The notes under the pieces: model-generated
The model's database searches: none
Told to the model about the DNA's origin: nothing
Seen by the model: the letters and a program-made list of their open reading frames with translations, nothing else
Program-made: the position numbers and the translations under genes
Shown here: positions 57,903-64,000 of the stretch, piece after piece
Numbering within the stretch: the stretch's first letter is position 1
Layout: each line of letters starts with the position of its first letter
From: Haloterrigena gelatinilytica
Lineage (GTDB): Archaea; Halobacteriota; Halobacteria; Halobacteriales; Natrialbaceae
Length of the DNA stretch: 64,000 bases
NCBI RefSeq assembly: GCF_013342145.1
Contig: NZ_JABUQZ010000001.1
Coordinates: 2,480,001 to 2,544,000, forward strand
Direction: 5' to 3'

Positions 57903-58218
57903 GCGTCTCGATCCTCGATGGCGGAGCGAAAAGCCGTGTTCAATAGCACAATTACGACCCCAAAGACCAAGGGGTTACAAGTAACAATATAGAATGTCCG
58001 AACGGACAAATTACGGATTCTCTCGATTCCCGATTCCGTCAGCAGCTACTGTACGACGGGTTTCACCGCAGCGAATGAGAGTCGGTTCGCGGAGCCCGGC
58101 ACGGGCCCAAATCGCCGACTCGATCCTGTTCCCGCTCGGGAACGGATCTCCCCATCCTTCATAGTCTTCCATTAATGTCTTCCGTTAAAGTCAAACGGTC
58201 GGACGAAGAACCCCCGCT
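57903..58218. promoter_or_regulatory. Divergent promoter region with palindromes and direct repeat
   Basis: 316 bp between divergent genes. Contains GTTACAAGTAAC (57974-57985) and TGTCCGAACGGACA (57995-58008), both perfect, near the hypothetical gene; GTTCCCGCTCGGGAAC (58128-58143); and a 13-bp-period direct repeat TCTTCCATTAA/TCTTCCGTTAA (58165-58188) 30 bp before the methylmalonyl-CoA mutase gene, overlapping where its TATA element should be. Confidence 0.55.
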
Positions 58219-58635
58219 ATGAGCAGCGAACAGGAACAGGAGTCGATCCGGTGTCTCGTCGCCAAAGTCGGTCTCGACGGCCACGATCGGGGGGCCCACG
58301 TCATCGCGCGGGCGTTCCGCGACGCCGGCTTCGAGGTTATTTACTCCGGGCTGCACAAGGCGCCCGAGGAGATCGTTCAGGCGGCCGTCCAGGAGGACGT
58401 CGACGTGCTCGGAATTTCCATCCTCTCGGGGGCCCACGACACGCTCATCCCGAAGATCATGGACGGACTCGAAGAGTACGGCGCCAAGGAGGACACGCTC
58501 GTGCTGGCCGGCGGCGTCATCCCCGAGGAGGACCGCGCCGAACTGAAGGCGGAGGGCGTCGCGGCCATCTTCGGCCCCGGGACGTCGGTCGAGGAGACCA
58601 TCGAGTTCGTCCGCGAGAACGCCCCCGAGCGATGA
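58219..58635 (+). CDS. mcmA2: Methylmalonyl-CoA mutase small subunit, B12-binding domain
   Basis: 138 residues, a stand-alone cobalamin-binding domain. AKVGLDGHDRGAHVIARAF contains the DxHxxG motif whose His binds cobalt, followed by GISILSGAHDTLIPKIMD and the Gly-rich VLAGGVIPEED. With the large subunit (not in this window) it interconverts methylmalonyl-CoA and succinyl-CoA for propionate use. Its stop overlaps the meaB start (ATGA), showing coupling. Confidence 0.93.
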   Translation: MSSEQEQESIRCLVAKVGLDGHDRGAHVIARAFRDAGFEVIYSGLHKAPEEIVQAAVQEDVDVLGISILSGAHDTLIPKIMDGLEEYGAKEDTLVLAGGVIPEEDRAELKAEGVAAIFGPGTSVEETIEFVRENAPER

Positions 58636-59711
58636 ACGCGGACGAGGAGTTACTCGAGGACCTGCTCGCGGGGGAACACCGCGCGCTGGCTCGAGTCATC
58701 TCGAAGATCGAGAACCGGTCGTCGGGCTACCGGGACCTCGTCTCCGAACTGTACGCCCACACCGGCGACGCCGACGTGATCGGCGTCACGGGCAGCCCCG
58801 GCGCGGGGAAGTCGACGCTGGTCGACAAACTCGCGGAGACCTACCGCGACCGCGGCGAGACGGTCGGCGTCATCGCGATCGACCCCTCCTCGCCGTTCAC
58901 GGGCGGCGCGGTGCTCGGCGACCGCATCCGGATGGCCTCGACCGTCGGCGACATGGACGTCTTCGTCCGCTCGATGAGCGCCCGCGGGACGCTGGGCGGG
59001 CTGTCGACCGCCACCGCGGACGCCGTCAAGGCGATGGACGCCTTCGGCAAGGACAAGATCATCATCGAGACCGTCGGCGCCGGCCAGAACGAGATCGACA
59101 TCGTCCGCACCGCCGACACCGTTGCCGTCCTCGTCCCGCCCGGCTCGGGCGACGAGATCCAGACGCTGAAGGCGGGGATCCTCGAGATCGCGGACGTCTT
59201 CGTGGTCAACAAGGCCGACCGCGACGGCGCCGACCGGACCGTCCAGGAGCTGCGCGATATGATCCAGCTCGACGAGGGCGGCGGCATGGCCGGCGGGGGC
59301 GGCCACCACAGCCAGGAGGTCATCGACGCCCACGACGACTGGGATCCCGAGGACGACGTCGACGACGCCGACGCCGATGCCGAGACGTGGACCACCCCCA
59401 TCGTCGAGACCGTCGCCACGCGCGGCGAGGGGGTCGACGACCTCCTCGAGGCGTTCGCCGACCACCGGCAGTACCTCGTTGACTCCGGCGAGCACGCCGA
59501 ACAGGTCCGCGGCCGCTACGCCGAGGAGATCCGCACACTGCTGCGCGAGGACGTCCACGCCATGCTCGAGGACCGACTCGCGGCCGCCGGGGGCGTCGAC
59601 GACCTCGCCGAGGCGGTCCGGCAGGGCGAGACCGATCCCTACTCCATCGCCGACGACGTGCTGGCCCCCGTCGAGACCTGTCTCGAGGACCTCGAGATCG
59701 ACGACGGCTGA
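58632..59711 (+). CDS. meaB: Methylmalonyl-CoA mutase-associated GTPase MeaB
   Basis: 359 residues from the ATG at 58632. Walker A is GVTGSPGAGKSTLVDKL (~52), followed by IAIDPSSPFTGGAVLGDRIR, the switch region RGTLGGLSTAT, IIIETVGAGQNE and the guanine specificity motif VVNKADRDGADR. It protects and reloads B12 in methylmalonyl-CoA mutase, consistent with the overlap with the B12-subunit gene. A ~40-residue Gly/His/Asp insertion near 220-260 is unusual relative to bacterial MeaB. Confidence 0.95.
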   Translation: MNADEELLEDLLAGEHRALARVISKIENRSSGYRDLVSELYAHTGDADVIGVTGSPGAGKSTLVDKLAETYRDRGETVGVIAIDPSSPFTGGAVLGDRIRMASTVGDMDVFVRSMSARGTLGGLSTATADAVKAMDAFGKDKIIIETVGAGQNEIDIVRTADTVAVLVPPGSGDEIQTLKAGILEIADVFVVNKADRDGADRTVQELRDMIQLDEGGGMAGGGGHHSQEVIDAHDDWDPEDDVDDADADAETWTTPIVETVATRGEGVDDLLEAFADHRQYLVDSGEHAEQVRGRYAEEIRTLLREDVHAMLEDRLAAAGGVDDLAEAVRQGETDPYSIADDVLAPVETCLEDLEIDDG

Positions 59712-59801
59712 CGGAATCGACGCGATACCGGCGGCGATCCCGGTGTCGGCGACCGCGTTCCAACCGCAAATCTAAGACGTTCGCGGTCGTACCGATCGGT
59801 C

Positions 59802-60764
59802 ATGAAAGCCCGAACAGTCCTCGGCGCAGCGGTCGGCACCGTCGGCGCAGCTGTCCTCGGCAATCGCCTCCTCGAAAACCGAGCGGGCGACCTCGAGAAC
59901 CCACTCGTCGGGATCGAGCGGACGTATCGCTGGCGCGGCATCGAGACGCGCTACACCGTCGCCGGCGATCCGAACGATCCCGACCTGCTCCTCTGTCACG
60001 GGATCTACGCGGGCGCGAGCAGCCACGAGTTCCGGCCGATCGTCGAGCGACTGGCGGAGGACTACCACGTGATCGCCGTCGACCTTCCCGGGTTCGGCCG
60101 CTCCGAGCGACCGCCGCTGGTCTACTCGGCGACGCTCTACGCCGAGTTCCTCCGCGACTTCGCCGACGAGGTGACCGACGAACCGATCGTCGTCGCCTCC
60201 TCGCTGACCGGCGCCTTCGCCGTCGGGGCCGCCGCGGAGACCGAATCCTCCGACCGGGACGACTTCGAACAGCTCGTGTTGATCTGCCCGACCGACGAGA
60301 CCGCCGACGAACGGCCGTGGGTTCGGACTCTCGTTCGATCGCCCGTCGTCGGGACGACGCTCTACAACCTGCTGGCGAGCAAACCCTCGATTCGCTACTT
60401 CTACGACCGCGACGGCTACTACGATTCCGACCGGATCGACGACGAGACGGTCGACTACGCGTGGCGGAGCGCCCACCAGCCCGGCGCCCGCTACGCGCCC
60501 GCCTCGTTCAGCAGCGGCACCCTCGACCCCGACTTCGACCTGCAGACCGAACTGGCCGGCCTCGAGACTCCGACCACGCTCGTCTGGGGTCGCGACGCCG
60601 ATCTCGTGCCGCTGCGCGAGGGCCGGGACCTCGCCGAGGCCGCCGACACCGACCTCGTCGTCGTCGACTACGCGACGCAACTGCCCCACGCCGAGCACCC
60701 CGACAAGTTCGTCGAGTATCTGACCGCTGAACTGCCACACGTCGACCTCGATATCGGGGATTAA
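59802..60764 (+). CDS. Alpha/beta hydrolase
   Basis: 320 residues with a short hydrophobic N-terminus (VLGAAVGTVGAAVLGNRLLE) that may anchor it. Core motifs: LLLCHGIYAGASSHEF (oxyanion HG), VIAVDLPGFGRSERP, nucleophile region VVASSLTGAFAVG (Ser in SxSLTG), VWGRDADLVPL with the acid and QLPHAEHPDKF with the His. It hydrolyses an ester or related bond; the substrate is unknown. No operon partner is evident; it lies 91 bp after meaB. Confidence 0.9.
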   Translation: MKARTVLGAAVGTVGAAVLGNRLLENRAGDLENPLVGIERTYRWRGIETRYTVAGDPNDPDLLLCHGIYAGASSHEFRPIVERLAEDYHVIAVDLPGFGRSERPPLVYSATLYAEFLRDFADEVTDEPIVVASSLTGAFAVGAAAETESSDRDDFEQLVLICPTDETADERPWVRTLVRSPVVGTTLYNLLASKPSIRYFYDRDGYYDSDRIDDETVDYAWRSAHQPGARYAPASFSSGTLDPDFDLQTELAGLETPTTLVWGRDADLVPLREGRDLAEAADTDLVVVDYATQLPHAEHPDKFVEYLTAELPHVDLDIGD

Positions 60765-60905
60765 CGACGGTCACGGCGGGATTGACCGAGCTCCGCGACA
60801 GGAGACCCGTCTCTTCTGCCGCCGTTCGGTGCGGACGACTCACCGTTCGAGTCGCGAACTGAGCCACAAAGCATATTTCGTGGAAGTGTGATTCGTCGAG
60901 TAGGA

Positions 60906-60947
60906 CGGTGGACAGCGGGTAGGGGTACTCGCAGTTTCTGTCCACCG
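60906..60947. repeat. Nested inverted repeat (42 nt)
   Basis: Outer arms CGGTGGACAG (60906-60915) and CTGTCCACCG (60938-60947) pair perfectly; inside, gcgggta and tactcgc form a second 7-bp stem (one G-T) around GGGG. It lies in the 364-bp gap between two convergent genes (60765-61128), which otherwise holds nothing I recognise. It is too far (142 bp) from the upstream stop to be a simple terminator hairpin. Confidence 0.6.
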
Positions 60948-61128
60948 ATTTATCTCACGTCGTGGCGGGGGAGACTCCGTCCGTCCGGAGCGACGCGCTA
61001 ATCGTTCCGAGTGCGTCGCACAGCTGGACGAGAGAGTGTCCCGTACTGAGAAACGCGGCCGAGAAAATCGTCTGCGAACCGCGTCTGCGAAGGCGTAGCG
61101 AACGGCGCCGCAGACCGCGATTCGCCCG

Positions 61129-61524
61129 CTATACCGGGCTGAACCCGAGCACGCGTTCGCCCGTCGTCTCCGACACCGTGACCTCGATCTCGACCTCGAG
61201 TCCGGTCTCGACGTCCTCGAGGTCGATGCCGACGACCTGGCCCGTGATCCGCACGGGACCGAAGCGCGCGACGGCCGTCGCGTAGGGGGCGTCCTCCTCG
61301 AAGGCCGGCGTCGGGACGTGCGTGACGGTGAACGTCCGGATCTCGCCGCTGTCGGGTAACTCGAGGTCCTCGAGTTCGGTCGCGCCGCAGTCGGGACAGA
61401 CCCGACGGGGCGGCAGGGAGCCGTGGTCGTTCGGACACGCGAGGTAGTACGCTCGGTCCTCCTCTGCGGCGTCGAGCCACTCGTCGAAGCCGGCGTCTCG
61501 GGTTTCGGAGTCGGTTTCGCTCAT
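61129..61524 (-). CDS. DUF35 zinc-ribbon/OB-fold protein, thiolase partner
   Basis: 131 residues. N-terminal helix FDEWLDAAEEDRAYYLA, zinc ribbon with ACPNDHGSLPP and RVCPDCGATELED, then an OB-fold (GEIRTFTVTHVPTP; ITGQVVGIDLEDV). DUF35 proteins bind acyl-CoA and bridge thiolase with HMG-CoA synthase in archaea. It is coupled to the thiolase gene by a TAATG overlap, so they form a complex. Confidence 0.93.
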   Translation of the reverse strand: MSETDSETRDAGFDEWLDAAEEDRAYYLACPNDHGSLPPRRVCPDCGATELEDLELPDSGEIRTFTVTHVPTPAFEEDAPYATAVARFGPVRITGQVVGIDLEDVETGLEVEIEVTVSETTGERVLGFSPV

Positions 61525-62690
61525 TACTCGCTCACCTCCAGGACGTGAACGGTCGCACTCGCGACGGTGCCGCCCGCGTTGTGGGCGACGCCGGTCGTCG
61601 CACCGTCGACGAACTCGCTGTTGGGGTGTTTTCCGGAGAGCAGTTTGGTTACTTCGGCGATCTGGGAGGCGCCGGTCGCGCCGACCGGGTGGCCCTTGGC
61701 CTTCAGGCCGCCCGAGAGGTTGATCGGCGTCTCGCCGTCGGCGGTCGTCCGGCCGTCGCGGGCCGCCGAGACCCCCTCGCCGATCGGGAACAGATCGAGC
61801 GACTCGATCGCGAGCACTTCGGCGATCGTGAAGCAGTCGTGGACCTCCGCGAAGTCGACGTCCGCGGGGTCGACGCCGGCGTCGGCGTACGCTTCGTCGC
61901 CCGCCTCGCGGGCCGCGGGCGAGCGCGCGAGGTACTCGCGGTCGTGGAGGGCCATCCGATCGCCGCCCTGTCCGGTGCCGCTGATCGAGACGGGCGCCTC
62001 GAGGCCGTGCTCTTCGGCGTACGCCTCGCTCGTGAGGACCACCGCGGCGGCGCCGTCGGAGATCGGACAGGAGTCGTACAGTCCCAGCGGGCTGGAGACC
62101 TGGGGGGCCTCGAGGACGTCGCTGACCTCGATCGCGCTCTGGTACTGGGCCTTTTCGTTGTTCAGGGCGTTCTCGTGGTTCTTGACGGCGACGTGGGCGA
62201 GGTCCTCGTGTTCGCCGCCGTACTCGTCGAAGTAGGCCTGGGCCATCAGCGCGTAGGCGCCGGGGAAGGTCATTCCCGCGCGGACCTCCCAGAGGTCGTC
62301 GGCGGCGATCGCGAGCGCCTCGGTCGCGCCCGCGGTGCCGAGGTTGGTCATCCGCTCGGCGCCGCCGACGAGGATCACGTCGTCCTCGCCGTTGCGGATT
62401 CGCATGACCGCGTCCCGGACGGCCGCCCCGCTCGAGGCGCAGGCGGACTCGTAGCGGGTCGCCGGCGCCCGTACGCCCGCGGCCTCGGCCATGAGGGGGC
62501 CGTGGTGGCCCTGGTGTTCGGACAGTTCGCCCATGAAGTTCCCGTAGAGGAGGGCGTCCACGTCGTCTCGAGGGACGCCGCTGTCCTCGAACGCCGTGAT
62601 ACTCGCTTCCGCGAAGAGGTCCCGGCTGGTCCGCTCGGGCGCGTTTCCGAACGGGGTCAGGCCGACACCTGCGACACGTACGTCACTCAT
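61524..62690 (-). CDS. Thiolase-family protein (acetyl-CoA acetyltransferase-like)
   Basis: 388 residues from the ATG at 62690 (MSDVRVAGVGLTPFG). The nucleophilic Cys lies in YESACASSGAAVRDA (~87); the His and second active-site region are AEVHDCFTIAEVLAIE and GGLKAKGHPVGATGASQ. It is the archaeal SCP2-like type without a C-terminal Cys-Gly motif, paired with a DUF35 protein. It probably condenses or cleaves acetyl-CoA units in fatty-acid or isoprenoid metabolism. The longer open frame upstream lacks thiolase sequence. Confidence 0.94.
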   Translation of the reverse strand: MSDVRVAGVGLTPFGNAPERTSRDLFAEASITAFEDSGVPRDDVDALLYGNFMGELSEHQGHHGPLMAEAAGVRAPATRYESACASSGAAVRDAVMRIRNGEDDVILVGGAERMTNLGTAGATEALAIAADDLWEVRAGMTFPGAYALMAQAYFDEYGGEHEDLAHVAVKNHENALNNEKAQYQSAIEVSDVLEAPQVSSPLGLYDSCPISDGAAAVVLTSEAYAEEHGLEAPVSISGTGQGGDRMALHDREYLARSPAAREAGDEAYADAGVDPADVDFAEVHDCFTIAEVLAIESLDLFPIGEGVSAARDGRTTADGETPINLSGGLKAKGHPVGATGASQIAEVTKLLSGKHPNSEFVDGATTGVAHNAGGTVASATVHVLEVSE

Positions 62691-62840
62691 ATACACACGT
62701 CTAGCGGACCACCGCGTTAATACTCCGCGGTTAATATGGAAACCCGCCACGACCGTCACGAGTAATTCGCACGCGTGGCCCGCGAACGACCCGCGAATCG
62801 GTTTCGCGCACCGAACTCGCCGAGGGCTCGTCATCCGCGG

Positions 62841-62850
62841 GTTTATAATC
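62841..62850 (+). promoter_or_regulatory. TATA box of M42 peptidase gene
   Basis: GTTTATAATC, 22-31 bp before the ATG at 62872, the spacing of a leaderless transcript. Confidence 0.65.
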
Positions 62851-62871
62851 GAACCCATCACAAGATCGGTC

Positions 62872-63939
62872 ATGGCATCCGCCCCGTTCGATTTCGAGTT
62901 TCTCACGGAACTGACCGAGACGAGTGGCGTCCCCGGCTACGAGGACCGCGTCCGTGACCTCGTCGTCGACGCGTTCGAGGAGCACGTCGACCGGATCCGA
63001 ACCGACGCGATGGGCAACGTCGTCGGAACGCTCGAGGGCGATTCGGACTACTCCGTCGCCGTCGCGGCCCACATGGACGAAATCGGCTTCATGGTTCGCC
63101 ACCTCAAGGGCGACGACGAGGGCTTCGGGTTCGTCGAACTCGACGCGCTGGGCGGCTGGGACGCGCGCGTCCTCAAGGCCCAGCGAGTGACGATCCACAC
63201 CGACGACGGCGACCTGCCGGGGGTCATCGGCTCGCCGCCGCCGCACACCTTGAGCGACGAACAACGGGAGCAGACCCCCGAGGTCGAGGACGTCGTCGTC
63301 GACGTCGGCCTCCCCTACGAGGAACTCGAGGAGCGGGTCTCGCCCGGCGACCTCGTGACGATGGATCAGACGACCGAGCGCGTCGGCGAGACGGTCACCG
63401 GCAAGGCGCTCGACGACCGGATCTGCCTGTTCGCGATGCTCGAGGCGGCCGGCCGGCTCGAGGATCCCGACGTGACGATCCACTTCTGTGCGACCGTCCA
63501 GGAGGAGGTCGGCCTGCGGGGCGCCCGCGCGCTGGGCGTCGACGTCGACCCCGATCTGGCGATCGCGCTCGACGTCACCGTCGCCAACGACATCCCCGGC
63601 TTCGAGGCCGGCGACCGCGTCACCGAACTCGGCGACGGCGCGGCGATCAAGCTCAAGGACGGAAGCGTCATCACGAACCCGAAGGTCCACAAGCGGCTCC
63701 AGTCGGTCGCCGACGAGGCGGAGATCGACTACCAGCGCGAGATCCTCCCCGCCGGCGGCACCGATACGGCCGGCTTCCAGCTCTCGAACGGCGCCAAACC
63801 CGTCGGCGCGATCTCGATCCCGACGCGGTACCTCCACACGCCGACCGAGGCCGCCCACGTCGACGACGTCGCAGCGACGATCGACCTCCTCGAGGCGTTC
63901 CTCTCGAGCGAGGACGGCGGTGAGGACTACACCCTCTGA
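62872..63939 (+). CDS. M42-family metallo-aminopeptidase
   Basis: 355 residues from the ATG at 62872 (MASAPFDFEFLTEL). Metal and catalytic residues: VAVAAHMDEIGFMVRHL (first His and Asp), KALDDRICLFAMLEA (bridging Asp), CATVQEEVGLRGARALG (catalytic Glu-Glu), IALDVTVANDIPG and PTRYLHTPTEAAHVDD (last His). It is the TET-like cobalt/zinc aminopeptidase fold that assembles into dodecamers in archaea and trims peptides. An upstream open frame is rejected because the TATA box lies inside it. Confidence 0.94.
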   Translation: MASAPFDFEFLTELTETSGVPGYEDRVRDLVVDAFEEHVDRIRTDAMGNVVGTLEGDSDYSVAVAAHMDEIGFMVRHLKGDDEGFGFVELDALGGWDARVLKAQRVTIHTDDGDLPGVIGSPPPHTLSDEQREQTPEVEDVVVDVGLPYEELEERVSPGDLVTMDQTTERVGETVTGKALDDRICLFAMLEAAGRLEDPDVTIHFCATVQEEVGLRGARALGVDVDPDLAIALDVTVANDIPGFEAGDRVTELGDGAAIKLKDGSVITNPKVHKRLQSVADEAEIDYQREILPAGGTDTAGFQLSNGAKPVGAISIPTRYLHTPTEAAHVDDVAATIDLLEAFLSSEDGGEDYTL

Positions 63940-64000
63940 GACCGACCCCGGGAGGTCTCGGGCGATCGTCGTCGATCACGCTATTTCGGTCCGCCCGTAT

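Overview
The window is high-GC haloarchaeal DNA. The evidence is a strongly acidic proteome (Asp/Glu-rich surfaces and tails), TATA boxes very close to start codons (leaderless transcripts), Tat-type export signals, HalX and bacterio-opsin-activator-like regulators, and archaeal pilus genes. Gene content resembles the Natrialbales (Haloterrigena/Natrinema type), but that is an impression from family content, not a phylogeny. There is no rRNA, CRISPR array, intact IS element or prophage. I see one tRNA gene.

Layout. 1-1708: the end of a chemotaxis methyltransferase (cheR) and a protein with a decayed HsdR-N-like domain. 1732-10805 (minus): a tightly overlapping type IV pilus-like operon, with a PilB/ArlI-type ATPase carrying a ~500-residue acidic tail, a PilC/ArlJ-type membrane protein and five small pilin-like proteins. 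11102-16729: SDR, acyl-CoA dehydrogenase, tRNA-Arg(CCU), tatA, peroxiredoxin, an HD-domain protein, an HTH repressor with a probable operator, XapX. 16813-20297 (minus): succinate dehydrogenase sdhCDBA. 20491-25919: M14-type deacylase, GNAT/zinc-ribbon protein, flippase and an ATP-grasp/aspartyl-protease fusion, possibly one amino-acid ligation/trimming module. 26123-33451: katG, a pentad-repeat protein, a DNA glycosylase, an orphan SdhA-like flavoprotein, small membrane and zinc-finger proteins. 33467-38743: Zn/Cd P-type ATPase with a palindromic operator candidate, methyltransferase, Cys-rich HTH regulator, acidic-tailed membrane protein. 39032-46430: fatty-acid oxidation genes (two acyl-CoA dehydrogenases and an HAD/enoyl-CoA hydratase fusion) around a HalX response regulator and a histidine kinase. 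46708-57902: DUF4382 lipoprotein, cupin, NikR with a probable autoregulatory operator, creatininase family, membrane proteins, O-methyltransferase, LysE exporter, HD protein, and an SDR pseudogene. 58219-63939: methylmalonyl-CoA mutase B12 subunit with MeaB, alpha/beta hydrolase, thiolase with its DUF35 partner, M42 aminopeptidase.

How it works together. The acyl-CoA dehydrogenases, the HAD/ECH fusion, thiolase and the methylmalonyl-CoA branch make a beta-oxidation/propionate route that feeds succinate into the succinate dehydrogenase also encoded here. katG and peroxiredoxin handle peroxide. NikR and the P-type ATPase handle metals.

Most noteworthy: (i) two copies of a ~250-bp mosaic element made of conserved blocks separated by hairpins whose sequences differ but whose pairing is kept, each starting just 3' of a gene and filling a convergent intergenic gap; (ii) inverted repeats flanking the TATA boxes of two repressor genes; (iii) the ATP-grasp/retropepsin and M14 deacylase neighbourhood; (iv) the pilus ATPase tail with repeated Phe-containing motifs.
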